From contig JAFUBW010000008.1 of assembly GCA_017459965.1 (NCBI GenBank), positions 1-46,070 of the forward strand: a stretch of 46,070 bases of DNA. Reading direction: 5' to 3'. The notes beneath the pieces are model-generated. The model searched no databases. It saw nothing but the letters and a program-made list of their open reading frames with translations, and was not told where the DNA came from. A program made the translations under genes and the position numbers. Positions 20,112-29,230 of the stretch are shown here, piece by piece; position 1 is the first letter of the stretch; each line of letters opens with the position of its first letter. This DNA is from Bacilli bacterium (GTDB lineage: Bacteria > Bacillota_I > Bacilli_A > RF39 > UBA660).

Positions 20112-20477
20112 CTATAGCACTTCTTTAGCAAGTGATACTATTTTCATATAACCTGCATCACGAAGTTCACGTGCTACTGGACCAAGTACACGTGTTCCAA
20201 CTGGACTCTTATCATCCTTAATTAATACACATGCATTGTCATCAAATCTTATGTAAGAACCATCTTCTCTTCTAACTGCTTTTTTAGTTCTTACAATAAC
20301 AGCTTTTACAACTTTACCTTTTTGTACAGCACCATTAGGAGTTGCTTTTTTAACTGTTCCAACAACTACATTTCCTAATGAACCTGTTTTTCTATTTCCA
20401 CCAAGAACTCTAATTACTAATAATTCTTTTGCACCTGAGTTATCAGCAACTTTCATTCTACTTTCTTGTTGAACCAT
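20112..20477 (-). CDS. rplN: 50S ribosomal protein L14
   Basis: The 121-residue uL14 shows [20 protein letters not shown] and ends with [20 protein letters not shown]. It forms an intersubunit bridge. Normal length and order. Confidence 0.98.
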   Translation of the reverse strand: MVQQESRMKVADNSGAKELLVIRVLGGNRKTGSLGNVVVGTVKKATPNGAVQKGKVVKAVIVRTKKAVRREDGSYIRFDDNACVLIKDDKSPVGTRVLGPVARELRDAGYMKIVSLAKEVL

Positions 20478-20504
20478 ATTAATCCTCCTTAATTATTAAG
20501 TAGA

Positions 20505-20762
20505 TTATAGTACTATTGCTTCTTCAACAATTTCAACTAGTTCATATCTTTTCATTTTAGATAATGGTCTAGTTTCTCTTATAAGTACTTTATCTCCTAC
20601 TTTAGCTTTATTTACTTCATCGTGTGCAGTATACTTTTTAGAAACTTTAACACGTTTTCCATATAATGGGTGTTTTTGATATGTTTCTTCTTTAACAGTT
20701 ATTGTTTTATCATTTTTATCACTTACAACAATTCCGATAATTTCTTTTCTTTTATTTTCCAT
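20505..20762 (-). CDS. rpsQ: 30S ribosomal protein S17
   Basis: The 85-residue uS17 contains [17 protein letters not shown] and the [10 protein letters not shown] and [15 protein letters not shown] motifs of the OB-fold. It is an early 16S-binding protein. Confidence 0.98.
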   Translation of the reverse strand: MENKRKEIIGIVVSDKNDKTITVKEETYQKHPLYGKRVKVSKKYTAHDEVNKAKVGDKVLIRETRPLSKMKRYELVEIVEEAIVL

Positions 20763-20774
20763 ATCATTACCCTC

Positions 20775-20972
20775 CTACTTATTTTCTAATTCACGCTGAC
20801 GAATAACCATTTTTATTCTAGCGATTGTCTTTCTTATTTCTTTAATTCTAGAAGGTTTTTCTAAGTTACCTGTTGCATTAGCAAAACGTAAATTAAATAA
20901 CTCTTCTTTTAATTCTTCTATTTTTTTAGTTAACTCTTCAGTGGTTAATTCTCTTATTTCACTAATCTTCAT
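20775..20972 (-). CDS. rpmC: 50S ribosomal protein L29
   Basis: The 65-residue uL29 is a helical hairpin with [20 protein letters not shown] and [20 protein letters not shown]. It sits by the tunnel exit. Its first 11 bases overlap the end of rplP. Confidence 0.98.
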   Translation of the reverse strand: MKISEIRELTTEELTKKIEELKEELFNLRFANATGNLEKPSRIKEIRKTIARIKMVIRQRELENK

Positions 20973-21396
20973 TTACGTCACCACTTTCTTCTCTTTTTAC
21001 AAATTTACACTTAACTGGTAATTTGTGTGATGCAAGTCTTAATGCTTCTCTTGCAACTTCTTCTGAAACGTCTGCAATTTCAAACATTATTTTTCCTTCT
21101 TTAACTACTGCTACCCAGCTTTCTGGATTACCTTTACCTTTACCTTGACGAGTTTCGGCAGGTTTTTTAGTTAATGATAAATGTGGGAAAATATTTGTCC
21201 AAACTCTTCCTCCACGTTTCATATATCTTGTCATAGCAACTCTGGCTGCTTCAATTTGTCTATTAGTTATCCAAGCACCTTCTTTAGCTTGAAGTCCATA
21301 TTCACCAAAATGAAGTTCTAAGTTACCTTTTGCTTTTCCATCATGATAAATTCTATGTGGTTTTCTATATTTAGTTCTTTTTGGCATTAGTGGCAT
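20962..21396 (-). CDS. rplP: 50S ribosomal protein L16
   Basis: The 144-residue uL16 has [33 protein letters not shown] and [20 protein letters not shown]. The start at 21396 (MPLMPKRT) follows AGGAGGTAGTAAAC; longer in-frame starts would run further into rpsC. The gene overlaps rpsC by 26 nt, so its ribosome binding site is inside the rpsC coding sequence. Confidence 0.97.
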   Translation of the reverse strand: MPLMPKRTKYRKPHRIYHDGKAKGNLELHFGEYGLQAKEGAWITNRQIEAARVAMTRYMKRGGRVWTNIFPHLSLTKKPAETRQGKGKGNPESWVAVVKEGKIMFEIADVSEEVAREALRLASHKLPVKCKFVKREESGDVNED

Positions 21397-22048
21397 GTTT
21401 ACTACCTCCTTTACCATTTTTCTTAAGTATTTCACCTTTATAGATCCATACTTTAATTCCTATTTTTCCAAATGTAGTATCTGCTTCAGCAAATCCATAA
21501 TCAACATCTGCTCTTAAAGTATGAAGTGGAATAGTTCCTTCATTATAACCTTCACTTCTAGCGATATCTACACCATTTAATCTACCAGATGCTAATGTTT
21601 TAATACCTTTAGCTCCTGCTTTCATAGTATTTCTAATAGCTCTTTTCATAGCCATTCTATATGATCCTCTAGCTTCAATTTGTCTTGCAATATTTTGAGC
21701 TACAAGATTAGCAACTAAATCTGGATTTTTGATTTCAAATATTGAAACAATAACATTTTCACCTGTTAATTTACATAATTCTTTTTTAATTTTTTCTATT
21801 TCTTCTCCACCGTGTCCAATAACAACACCTGGTTTAGCTGTATAAACAATAACTTCAGTTTTCTTAGCATTTCTATTAATATTAACACTAGATACAGCAG
21901 CATCTTTTAATCTTTTAGTTAAATATTTTCTAATTTTAATATCAGATGCTAAATATTTAGAGAAATCTTTATTATTAGAATACCATTTACTTGACCAGTC
22001 TTTATTTATACCAATACGCATTCCATGTGGATTAACTTTTTGTCCCAT
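21371..22048 (-). CDS. rpsC: 30S ribosomal protein S3
   Basis: The 225-residue uS3 contains [18 protein letters not shown], the KH domain with [17 protein letters not shown], and [20 protein letters not shown]. It helps form the mRNA entry site. Its lysine-rich tail overlaps the rplP start. Confidence 0.98.
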   Translation of the reverse strand: MGQKVNPHGMRIGINKDWSSKWYSNNKDFSKYLASDIKIRKYLTKRLKDAAVSSVNINRNAKKTEVIVYTAKPGVVIGHGGEEIEKIKKELCKLTGENVIVSIFEIKNPDLVANLVAQNIARQIEARGSYRMAMKRAIRNTMKAGAKGIKTLASGRLNGVDIARSEGYNEGTIPLHTLRADVDYGFAEADTTFGKIGIKVWIYKGEILKKNGKGGSKHATNAKKN

Positions 22049-22064
22049 CTAGAAACCTCCTTTA

Positions 22065-22400
22065 CTAGTTTTTTTCAGCCACAACTATAGTTATATGACT
22101 TGTTTTTTTATCATGTCTATCAATATGACTTCTTGAACCGATTCTTCTTCTTTTTAAAATTGGTCCATCATTTATATAAGCTTCTTTAACAAATAGATTA
22201 TTCTTATCCATTTTGAAATTATTTTCAGCATTAGCTACAGCTGATACTAAAACTTTTTTTGCTAAACGAGCTGATTTTTTATTTAAATTATTTAAAATTG
22301 CCATTGCGTCACTTACATCTTTACCACGAATTAAGTTTAATACTAAACGTCCTTTTCTTGGTACAAGTAACACAGTTCTAGCAGTTGCTCTTGCTTCCAT
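22065..22400 (-). CDS. rplV: 50S ribosomal protein L22
   Basis: The 111-residue uL22 has ARTVLLVPRKGRLVLNLIRG and the tunnel loop around GPILKRRRIGSRSHIDRHDK. It lines the exit tunnel, where macrolides bind. Normal position between rpsS and rpsC. Confidence 0.97.
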   Translation of the reverse strand: MEARATARTVLLVPRKGRLVLNLIRGKDVSDAMAILNNLNKKSARLAKKVLVSAVANAENNFKMDKNNLFVKEAYINDGPILKRRRIGSRSHIDRHDKKTSHITIVVAEKN

Positions 22401-22429
22401 TTTTAAATCTCCCTTCTCTTAGCCAGGTC

Positions 22430-22699
22430 CTATTTATCCTTGTTATCGCCATGACCACCATTTTTACGAGTTAAGGCAAATTCACCAAGTTTATGTCCAA
22501 CCATATCTTCTGTTACATAAACTGGAATATGTTCTTTACCATTATGAACTGCAAAAGTGTGTCCAATAAAATCAGGAAAAATAGTTGAACGACGTGACCA
22601 TGTTTTTATAACTTCTTTTTTTCCGTTTTCATTCATTGCTTGAACCTTTTTCATTAATTTTGCATCAACGTAAGGTCCTTTTTTTAAACTTCTAGCCAT
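22430..22699 (-). CDS. rpsS: 30S ribosomal protein S19
   Basis: The 89-residue uS19 starts [19 protein letters not shown] and contains [20 protein letters not shown] and [11 protein letters not shown]. It lies in the 30S head. Confidence 0.98.
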   Translation of the reverse strand: MARSLKKGPYVDAKLMKKVQAMNENGKKEVIKTWSRRSTIFPDFIGHTFAVHNGKEHIPVYVTEDMVGHKLGEFALTRKNGGHGDNKDK

Positions 22700-22716
22700 T
22701 TATATTCATCCTTTCC

Positions 22717-23550
22717 TTATTTTTTACTGCGACGAGTAACAATTAACTTGTCTGAGCTTTTATTATTTTTTCTTGTCTTATATCCAAGTGCTGGTTTACC
22801 CCATGGAGTCATTGGTTGTTTTCTACCAACTGGAGCTCTACCTTCACCACCACCATGTGGGTGATCGTTAGGGTTCATAACAGAACCACGAACTGTTGGT
22901 CTAATACCCATGTGTCTAGTTCTACCAGCTTTACCAAGTCTAACTAATGAGAAGTCTTCATTACCAACTTCACCAATTGTAGCTAAACATGTACCTAGTA
23001 TTTTTCTTGTCTCACCAGAAGATAATCTAACAAGTACATATTTATCTTCTCTACCAAGTATTTGAGCAGATTGTCCAGCAGATCTTGCAATTTGTCCACC
23101 TTTACCTGGTCTTAGTTCAATATTGTGAATTACAGTACCAACTGGAATATTCATTATTGGTAATGTATTACCAACTTTAATATCAACATTTTCACCTGAT
23201 ACTATTTTCATTCCAACTTTAAGTCCTTTAGGTGCGATAATATATCTTTTTTCACCATCTTTATAGTTAATTAAAGCTATATTAGCACTTCTATTTGGAT
23301 CGTATTCAATTGAAGCAACAGTACCTTCAATATCAAATTTATTTCTTTTGAAATCAATAATACGATATTTTCTTTTTTCTCCACCGCCTTGGTGTCTTAC
23401 TGTTATCTTACCTTGATTATTACGTCCAGCTTTTTTCTTTTTAATTACTAGTAAACTTTTTTCAGGAGCTGTTTTAGTTAGCTCTTCATTTACTAATGTA
23501 CTTTTCTTTCTTTGTCCAGGTGTTACTGGATTATAATGTTTAATAGCCAT
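22717..23550 (-). CDS. rplB: 50S ribosomal protein L2
   Basis: The 277-residue uL2 includes [40 protein letters not shown] and the conserved [20 protein letters not shown] near the peptidyl transferase centre. Length is normal. Confidence 0.98.
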   Translation of the reverse strand: MAIKHYNPVTPGQRKKSTLVNEELTKTAPEKSLLVIKKKKAGRNNQGKITVRHQGGGEKRKYRIIDFKRNKFDIEGTVASIEYDPNRSANIALINYKDGEKRYIIAPKGLKVGMKIVSGENVDIKVGNTLPIMNIPVGTVIHNIELRPGKGGQIARSAGQSAQILGREDKYVLVRLSSGETRKILGTCLATIGEVGNEDFSLVRLGKAGRTRHMGIRPTVRGSVMNPNDHPHGGGEGRAPVGRKQPMTPWGKPALGYKTRKNNKSSDKLIVTRRSKK

Positions 23551-23568
23551 CTAAAATAACCTCCTTAA

Positions 23569-23850
23569 TTAAATTTCTATTTGACTACCTTCTGCTAAAG
23601 TTACAATTGCTTTTTTGTAACGAGAAGTAGTTCCTGCATAACGTCCAACTCTTTTGTATTTAGGTTTTACATTAATTGTATTTACCTTAGTTACTTTAAC
23701 ATTGAATATTTTTTCAATTGCTTGTTTGATTTGAACTTTATTAGCATCATTTCTAACTTTAAATACTATCTTATTACCCTTTTCTGCTATCTTAGCTGAT
23801 TTTTCAGTGATAACAGGAGCAATAATTATATCTCTATAATCTCCTATCAT
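23569..23850 (-). CDS. rplW: 50S ribosomal protein L23
   Basis: The 93-residue uL23 contains [33 protein letters not shown] and [16 protein letters not shown]. It docks trigger factor and SRP at the tunnel exit. Its ATG overlaps the rplD stop by one base. Confidence 0.98.
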   Translation of the reverse strand: MIGDYRDIIIAPVITEKSAKIAEKGNKIVFKVRNDANKVQIKQAIEKIFNVKVTKVNTINVKPKYKRVGRYAGTTSRYKKAIVTLAEGSQIEI

Positions 23851-24476
23851 TATTTAAGTACCTCCTCAAGCATTTTAACTGCTTCTTCAGTAATAACTAA
23901 GTTTTTATAGTTAATTACATCAAAAGTGTTGATTTCATGAGTTTCGATTACTTTAACATCTCTTAAATTTCTTGAACCTAAAATTAAATTATCAGTAAGT
24001 TCTTTAACAACAATTAAAGTTTTACCTTCTAATTTTAATGTATCAAGTGATTTGATAAAGTCTTTTGTTTTATTTGATTTGGCATCAAAGTTTTCAACAA
24101 CAAAAATTTCTTTATCAATCGCTTTATAAGTTAAAGCAGATTTTAAAGCTAATCTTCTTTCTTTCTTGTTTTGTTTTTTTGTATAATTTCTTTCTGTAGT
24201 AGGACCAAATACTCTACCACCACCAACAAAGTGAGGTGCACGGATAGATCCTTGACGAGCATTACCTGTTCCTTTTTGTCTCCATGGTTTTCTACCACCA
24301 CCAGATACTTCACTTCTTGTTTTAACTTTGTGAGTACCTTGTCTATCTGCAGCCATCTTTAAAACAACTGCATCATATATAGTTTGATCATTTGGTTCAA
24401 CGCCAAATATTTCATCACTTAATTTAATGTCTTTAATTTTTTCAGCTTTATTATTTAAAACCGCTACTTTAGGCAT
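23850..24476 (-). CDS. rplD: 50S ribosomal protein L4
   Basis: The 208-residue uL4 has the tunnel-loop sequence [20 protein letters not shown] and the later [20 protein letters not shown]. The start MPKVAVLN at 24476 follows AAGGAGGAATAAAC. In other bacteria L4 also represses its own S10 operon through the leader, a role possible for the leader described here. Confidence 0.97.
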   Translation of the reverse strand: MPKVAVLNNKAEKIKDIKLSDEIFGVEPNDQTIYDAVVLKMAADRQGTHKVKTRSEVSGGGRKPWRQKGTGNARQGSIRAPHFVGGGRVFGPTTERNYTKKQNKKERRLALKSALTYKAIDKEIFVVENFDAKSNKTKDFIKSLDTLKLEGKTLIVVKELTDNLILGSRNLRDVKVIETHEINTFDVINYKNLVITEEAVKMLEEVLK

Positions 24477-24528
24477 GTTTATTCCTCCTTTCAACATTAG
24501 ATAATAAATTAATCAAAATTTAATTTAA

Positions 24529-25344
24529 TTATTCTTCTGTTGATTCTTTTTCTTCAGTTACTTCAGTTGTTTCTTCAGCTTGTTCTTCTACTTTTTCTTC
24601 AGTAGTTTCTTCAGCTGGAGTTTCAACTTCATTAGCAGCTTCTTCAGTAGTTTCTTCAACTACTTCTTCTTTTGGTTCTTCAAATGTAACTAAATCAATA
24701 GCTTCATTTACTTTACCTTCATTTTTAATAGCTGATCTAATTATAACTAAAGACTTCTTTGCACCTGGAACATTACCTTTAACTAATATTACATTATTTT
24801 CAAGGTCAACCATAACAATTTCTAAGTTTTGAACTGTTACAGTTTCTGCTCCCATGTGACTAGGTAATCCTTTACCTTTTAATACACGCATTGGTCTCAT
24901 AGTACCTAGTGAACCAACACCTCTATGGTATTGTGAACCATGTCCCATAGGACCTCTACTTTGATTATATTTTTTGATTACACCTTGATAACCTTTACCT
25001 TTACTTGTGCCTGTTACATCTACCATTTCACCTTCAGTAAAGATATCAGCTTTTAATTCTTGACCTAGAGTATAGTTATTAACATCTACTCCCCTGATTT
25101 CTCTTAAGAAGCGCTTAGGTGATGTGTTTGCTTTTTTTAGATGACCCATTTCAGGCTTGTTTGCTAATTTTTCTCTTTTAGTATCAAAAGCAAGTTGAAT
25201 AGCTTCATAACCATCAGTTTCAATAGTTTTGATTTGTGAAACTACATTTGGTTCAACTGAGATTACTGTTACTGGTACTAATTTACCATTTTTAGCAAAT
25301 ACTTGAGTCATCCCGATCTTACGACCTAAGATTCCTTTTCTCAT
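24529..25344 (-). CDS. rplC: 50S ribosomal protein L3 with acidic C-terminal tail
   Basis: The first 210 or so residues are a normal uL3: [40 protein letters not shown] and [13 protein letters not shown]. From about residue 215 the protein continues for some 55 residues of almost pure Glu, Thr, Val and Ala, far beyond the usual 205-210 length of Firmicutes L3. Such a tail cannot bind rRNA and is probably exposed or disordered. It lies 8 nt upstream-side of rpsJ in the operon. Confidence 0.96.
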   Translation of the reverse strand: MRKGILGRKIGMTQVFAKNGKLVPVTVISVEPNVVSQIKTIETDGYEAIQLAFDTKREKLANKPEMGHLKKANTSPKRFLREIRGVDVNNYTLGQELKADIFTEGEMVDVTGTSKGKGYQGVIKKYNQSRGPMGHGSQYHRGVGSLGTMRPMRVLKGKGLPSHMGAETVTVQNLEIVMVDLENNVILVKGNVPGAKKSLVIIRSAIKNEGKVNEAIDLVTFEEPKEEVVEETTEEAANEVETPAEETTEEKVEEQAEETTEVTEEKESTEE

Positions 25345-25352
25345 ATTTCCTC

Positions 25353-25655
25353 CTATTTAATATTTATTTCAACACCACTAGGTAAATCCAAACGAGTTAA
25401 AGCCTCGATTGTGTCTTTACTAGGATTATTGATAACAATTAGTCTTTTATGTGTTCTCATTTCAAATTGTTCACGAGAATCTTTATATTTGTGAACAGCT
25501 CTAAGTATAGTTACTTTTTCAATTTTAGTTGGAAGTGGTACTGGTCCACTAACTTCTCCACCTGTTCTTTTAACAGTTTCAACTATCTTAGATGCAGCTT
25601 GATCAATTGTTCTTGGATCATAAGCTTTTAAGTTAATTTGAATTTTGTTAGTCAT
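25353..25655 (-). CDS. rpsJ: 30S ribosomal protein S10 (NusE)
   Basis: The 100-residue uS10 is the first gene of the operon. It contains [36 protein letters not shown] and the C-terminal [12 protein letters not shown]. Besides its place in the 30S head, it is the NusE partner of NusB on boxA. AAAGGAGG lies about 12 nt before the ATG, slightly farther than usual. Confidence 0.98.
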   Translation of the reverse strand: MTNKIQINLKAYDPRTIDQAASKIVETVKRTGGEVSGPVPLPTKIEKVTILRAVHKYKDSREQFEMRTHKRLIVINNPSKDTIEALTRLDLPSGVEINIK

Positions 25656-25796
25656 ATTGCTATATATCCTCCTTTCGCCTATATCTTGTATAGACTTGCT
25701 CCGTATAAGTTACCTGATACACAGATTTCATTATTATATAATAACAACTTAACCTTGTGTGTCAGCAATCTCACACATCTATGCCAGTCACACACA
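25656..25796 (-). promoter_or_regulatory. S10 operon leader with mutually exclusive hairpins
   Basis: The 140-nt untranslated leader can form a hairpin pairing TGTGTGT (25796-25790) with ACACACA (25762-25756). A second TGTGTGA copy inside the loop (25777-25771) could pair with the same ACACACA, so the two are alternatives. Downstream are a 14-nt palindrome (TTATTATATAATAA) and a small CTATA/TATAG hairpin before the ribosome binding site. This layout suits autoregulation by L4 as in other bacteria, but that is inference. No open frame was found in it. Confidence 0.5.
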
Positions 25797-25802
25797 TAAT
25801 CA

Positions 25803-25831
25803 ATTTTAACCTACTTTTCCAATAAAATCAA
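25803..25831 (-). promoter_or_regulatory. promoter of the S10-spc-alpha operon
   Basis: The minus strand carries TTGATT (25831-25826), a 17-nt spacer and TAAAAT (25808-25803). It lies between the spoVS terminator and the rpsJ leader, and is the best promoter candidate in the gap. Confidence 0.7.
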
Positions 25832-25872
25832 TACTTTTTTAAAATTTTTTTATTTTTTTTTATTAATAAAAC

Positions 25873-25892
25873 AACACCTCTTTTGAAGTGTT
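25873..25892 (-). terminator. terminator of spoVS
   Basis: The arms AACACCTC and GAAGTGTT (25873-25880 and 25885-25892) pair with one G-U and a TTTT loop; on the minus strand GTTTTATT follows. The spoVS stop codon abuts the stem. Confidence 0.7.
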
Positions 25893-26152
25893 TATCTGGC
25901 TTCTACTATTAATTTTATTGCAGTTCTTTCTTCTGAATCAATTAATATATCAGCAAATGCAGGAATACATACTAAATTTTTCCCTGATGGTGCGACAAAT
26001 CCTCTTGCAATTGCAATTGCTTTTATTGCTTGATTTAGGGCACCTGCTCCTATTGCTTGCATTTCTACTGATGATTTTTCCCTAAATACATTCGCAAGTG
26101 CGCCTGCTACTGAATTAGGATTTGATTTACTTGAAACTTTGATTGTTTCCAT
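25892..26152 (-). CDS. spoVS: stage V sporulation protein S family protein
   Basis: The 86-residue Alba-like protein shows METIKVSSKSNPNSVAGALA, IGAGALNQAIKAIAIARGF and CIPAFADI, which define SpoVS. In Bacillus it acts in sporulation, yet the family also occurs in non-spore-forming bacteria and binds nucleic acid or RNA-related partners. Length equals the Bacillus protein. AAGGAGG precedes the start. It is a single gene with a terminator; no sigma-H-type promoter is visible before it, unlike in Bacillus. Confidence 0.95.
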   Translation of the reverse strand: METIKVSSKSNPNSVAGALANVFREKSSVEMQAIGAGALNQAIKAIAIARGFVAPSGKNLVCIPAFADILIDSEERTAIKLIVEAR

Positions 26153-26204
26153 ATTTCTTGCCTCCTTAATTACACTTAATTATATGAAGCAAGACTTTAA
26201 ATTA

Positions 26205-26768
26205 TTAATTAAAATAAAAATTATTTTCTTTTTCATACCCAAGAGTTGTTTTTTCACCATGACCCGGATAGATAACTATATTATCATTATATTCTTTTAT
26301 TTTTTTTATAGATTCCTTCATTTCTTTTGGATTTGCATATTCTAAGTCTACTCTTCCTATAGAATCCTTAAAAATAAAATCGCCTACAAACATAACATTA
26401 TCATTATAAAAGTAATAAGTAACTAAATCGTTTCTATGCCCAGGTGTTTTTATCACTTTAAAATTAAAATTATTTATTACATATTCTTTTTCTTCTACAT
26501 TGATTAATTTTTTATAATCAATTTCATTATTAACATTATTATAATAAATAGGAACTTTATAATTATCTATTAAATCTTTTAAGGCACCTATATGATCAAA
26601 GTGTGCATGTGTTATAAGTATTGCCTTTAAATTATAATTATTATTTTTAATTATATTATTAAGTTTATTAAATTCATCTCCTGGGTCAATAATAATTAAA
26701 TCATTATTAATAGTAAGAAAATAACAATTTTCTTGGTATAACCCTACTACCATCTTTTTAATATTCAT
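26205..26768 (-). CDS. MBL-fold metallo-hydrolase (glyoxalase II-like)
   Basis: The 187-residue protein has the metallo-beta-lactamase metal motif THAHFDHIG, then KTPGHRNDLVTYYF, FVGDFIFKDSIGRVDL and YPGHGEKTTLG. The order and spacing match the YqgX/glyoxalase II-like thioester hydrolases, which bind two metals. The substrate cannot be assigned from sequence. It overlaps the downstream end of the HAD gene by one base and ends a tight set of four genes. Confidence 0.92.
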   Translation of the reverse strand: MNIKKMVVGLYQENCYFLTINNDLIIIDPGDEFNKLNNIIKNNNYNLKAILITHAHFDHIGALKDLIDNYKVPIYYNNVNNEIDYKKLINVEEKEYVINNFNFKVIKTPGHRNDLVTYYFYNDNVMFVGDFIFKDSIGRVDLEYANPKEMKESIKKIKEYNDNIVIYPGHGEKTTLGYEKENNFYFN

Positions 26769-27265
26769 TAAAATATCTCCAATAATTCTTCTAAAGAAGT
26801 GATATTAATAAATTCACATTCTTCTTTTTCTTTTGTATATTTAACACCTATTCCGCCCTTTTCTTTCCACAATCTCAAATTACCAGAATAATCATCAACA
26901 AGTATTGCATCTTTAGTTTGAGTCATCATTGTTTTAGGACAAGATTTTGGAACTGGTATTATAGTTAAATCATCAAATAAATTATTAATAAATTCAATTT
27001 TTGCTTTTGCTTCTTTTAGTGAATTAATATGAGTTAAAATAGATATATTAAATTTACCGGATTCTTTTAATTCTTTTATTGAATTAATACTATTAGAAAG
27101 TTCTTCACTTTCTTCTATCAATGTTTCCCAATCTATTTTAGAATATAAAAGTCCTATTTCTTTCGTTTGGGTTTTTACATCTAAATTTAATTTTTTTGCT
27201 AAATTATAAACTGGTGTAATTGTATCTAATATTACTCCATCAAAATCTATATATAAATTTTTCAT
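26768..27265 (-). CDS. HAD-superfamily phosphatase, 5' nucleotidase (NT5C)-like
   Basis: The 165-residue protein begins MKNLYIDFDGVILDT, the HAD nucleophile motif with two Asp. It continues with ISILTHINS (motif II region) and AILVDDYSGNLRLWKEKGG, where the late Asp pair would bind Mg. The layout resembles the 5'(3')-deoxyribonucleotidase type found in Firmicutes. The start at 27265 follows AAAGGAGGTAAATTT. It overlaps the RluA-type gene upstream by 4 nt. Confidence 0.8.
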   Translation of the reverse strand: MKNLYIDFDGVILDTITPVYNLAKKLNLDVKTQTKEIGLLYSKIDWETLIEESEELSNSINSIKELKESGKFNISILTHINSLKEAKAKIEFINNLFDDLTIIPVPKSCPKTMMTQTKDAILVDDYSGNLRLWKEKGGIGVKYTKEKEECEFINITSLEELLEIF

Positions 27266-27921
27266 AAATTTACCTCCTTTATAATGTCCCATTTAGGAAG
27301 TAATTCAAAAGTCATTACTTCTTTTTTAGTTGGATGAACAAACCTTATCTTGTATGCATAAAGCATTATTTGTTTTTTATCCTCTTTACCATATCTTTGA
27401 TCACCAATTAGTGGATGATTAATATTACTCATTTGAAGTCTTATTTGATGATGTCTACCTGTAATAAGATTTACTTTTATTAACGAAACATCTTCTTTTT
27501 TATCATAATAAAGTGTTTCATATTCAAGTATACTTTCTTTTCCATTTTCATTATCTATATAAGATGAAAATGTTTTATTATCCTTTGATATATAATCTAT
27601 TAGTTTTTCTTTTTCTTTTGTTTTACCATTTACTACAGCAAGATATGTTTTATGAAATTCATTATTTCTTACTTCACTACTAAGTCTTGATGCTGCCTTA
27701 GAAGTTTTAGCAAATACCATTAAACCTCCAACAGGTCTATCAAGTCTATGAATAAGTCCTAAATATACATTTCCTTTTTTTTGATATTTTTCTTTTAAAT
27801 AATTTTTTATTATATTAATCATATCTATATCTTTAGAAGAATCTTCTTGAGATGGAATATTATATGGTTTTTCAACTACTATAATATGATTATCTTCATA
27901 AATCACATTTAAATTATTCAT
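27262..27921 (-). CDS. RluA-family RNA pseudouridine synthase, no S4 domain
   Basis: The 219-residue enzyme contains the RluA signature IHRLDRPVGGLMVFAKTS with catalytic Asp61, then KTYLAVVNG, LITGRHHQIRLQMS and HPLIGDQRYG. It lacks the N-terminal S4 domain that RluD-type enzymes have; the second synthase at 31274-32092 has it. The target uridine is unknown. The start overlaps the methyltransferase gene by 8 nt, and the ribosome binding site is weak (GATGGG). Confidence 0.9.
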   Translation of the reverse strand: MNNLNVIYEDNHIIVVEKPYNIPSQEDSSKDIDMINIIKNYLKEKYQKKGNVYLGLIHRLDRPVGGLMVFAKTSKAASRLSSEVRNNEFHKTYLAVVNGKTKEKEKLIDYISKDNKTFSSYIDNENGKESILEYETLYYDKKEDVSLIKVNLITGRHHQIRLQMSNINHPLIGDQRYGKEDKKQIMLYAYKIRFVHPTKKEVMTFELLPKWDIIKEVNL

Positions 27922-28783
27922 CTTTTTCCCATCTTCCATAAATACCACAAGGAAGAACTAGTTTACTATCTTGCATAGGTAAACCTATTTCTCCAGAAGT
28001 AATTATTCCTTTATTATTTTTATTAACAGTTAACATTAATATATTTTCAAGTACTTTAGAACTTAAGCCTGTAGTATATGAATTAATTAAGAAAAATAAT
28101 GGATCATCACTTAAAACATTTGTACATAAATCAACTAATTTATATAAACTATCTTCTATATTCCAAACTTCTTTATTAGCTCCCCTTCCAAATGATGGTG
28201 GGTCCATAATAATTGCATCATATTTATGACCACGGCGTATTTCCCTTTGTACAAATTTTATTACATCATCTACAATAAATCTAACATATTTATCTTCAAG
28301 ATTAGAACTTTTTATATTTTCTTTTGCCCAGTCTACCATACCTCTAGATGAATCAACATGTACTACATCAGCACCTGCATAAGCGCATGCGACAGTTGCA
28401 CCTCCTGTATATGCAAATAAATTAAGTACTTTTATATGTCTATTACTACTTTTTATTTTATCAATCATATAATCCCAATTAACGGCTTGTTCAGGAAATA
28501 AACCGGTATGTTTAAATCCCATTAATTTTATATTAAAAGTTAAATCTTTATAACTAACAGTCCATCTATCTTTAGTATTTTTATTATATTGCCAAGAACC
28601 TCCACCAGTTTTACTTCTATGATATATAGCATTTACTTTGTCCCATAATTCTGGTTTACTTTTTTCATTCCATATTATTTGTGGATCTGGTCTTGAAAGT
28701 ATAATTCCATTCCATGATTCAAGTTTCATACCATCTGACATATCAAGTAATATATAATCTTTCCAATCATTAGCTATTTTCAA
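27914..28783 (-). CDS. class I SAM-dependent methyltransferase, RlmI-like
   Basis: The 289-residue protein has the N-terminal RPDPQIIW and the Rossmann core VLNLFAYTGGATVACAYAGA with the acidic VHVDSSRG, then IMDPPSFGRG, the catalytic DPP(S/F) motif of the RlmI/RlmK branch. These enzymes methylate 23S rRNA cytosines. The start is TTG at 28783: no in-frame ATG occurs before a stop codon, and the homologous region begins at once. A TG-extended -10 (TGTTATAAT, 28811-28806) lies just upstream. Confidence 0.88.
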   Translation of the reverse strand: MKIANDWKDYILLDMSDGMKLESWNGIILSRPDPQIIWNEKSKPELWDKVNAIYHRSKTGGGSWQYNKNTKDRWTVSYKDLTFNIKLMGFKHTGLFPEQAVNWDYMIDKIKSSNRHIKVLNLFAYTGGATVACAYAGADVVHVDSSRGMVDWAKENIKSSNLEDKYVRFIVDDVIKFVQREIRRGHKYDAIIMDPPSFGRGANKEVWNIEDSLYKLVDLCTNVLSDDPLFFLINSYTTGLSSKVLENILMLTVNKNNKGIITSGEIGLPMQDSKLVLPCGIYGRWEKDE

Positions 28784-28805
28784 AGTTCATCACTTCCCAT
28801 AAATC

Positions 28806-28811
28806 ATTATA
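28806..28811 (-). promoter_or_regulatory. TG-extended -10 box before the methyltransferase gene
   Basis: The minus strand reads TGTTATAAT right after a terminator T-run, 23 nt before the TTG start. No good -35 is visible. Confidence 0.5.
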
Positions 28812-28819
28812 ACAAAAAA

Positions 28820-28839
28820 AGATATTGTTTTAAATATCT
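28820..28839 (-). terminator. terminator after the 130-residue unknown gene
   Basis: The arms AGATATT and AATATCT (28820-28826 and 28833-28839) form a hairpin followed on the minus strand by seven T. The stop codon (28838-28840) overlaps the stem. Confidence 0.75.
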
Positions 28840-29230
28840 AATTTATTTTATATGACAAGTACTTTTCAAGTTCCTTATCATTAACACTATTTATAAAATC
28901 AATAGCATTATTTATTTTATTTAGTTCAATATCTGATCTTTTTAATTCTTTATTAGTTTTATCATATTTATCAAAATAATAAGTACTTATATCTAATAAA
29001 TCTCTATTTGTTCTTTTTCTAAATATCTTATATGCGATTAAATTACCTAGTGTATTAGCTATTTGATTATCACTTGATATTAAATTAAAAGTTATATAAT
29101 CTAAATATTTTTTTTGGCAAATGAATGACATACCAAGTATCATAGTTAACTCTTCATTTAAATCCTTTTTTTGATCTATATAATTATTTCTTAAATCAGT
29201 TAATGCTTTCTTATATTCTAGTTTATCCAT
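28838..29230 (-). CDS. small helical protein of unknown function
   Basis: The 130-residue protein is not recognised. It is mostly helical, charged, with two near-hydrophobic stretches (MILGMSFICQ and NLIAYKIF) too short for clear membrane segments. The start at 29230 (MDKLEYKK) overlaps the end of the gene before it by 8 nt, so the two are translationally coupled. No homologous motif was found by eye. Confidence 0.7.
   Translation of the reverse strand: MDKLEYKKALTDLRNNYIDQKKDLNEELTMILGMSFICQKKYLDYITFNLISSDNQIANTLGNLIAYKIFRKRTNRDLLDISTYYFDKYDKTNKELKRSDIELNKINNAIDFINSVNDKELEKYLSYKIN

Noticed and set aside
13726-26345. Plus-strand open frames opposite the ribosomal protein genes
   Set aside because: They are antisense shadows of well-supported minus-strand genes; none has a suitable ribosome binding site.
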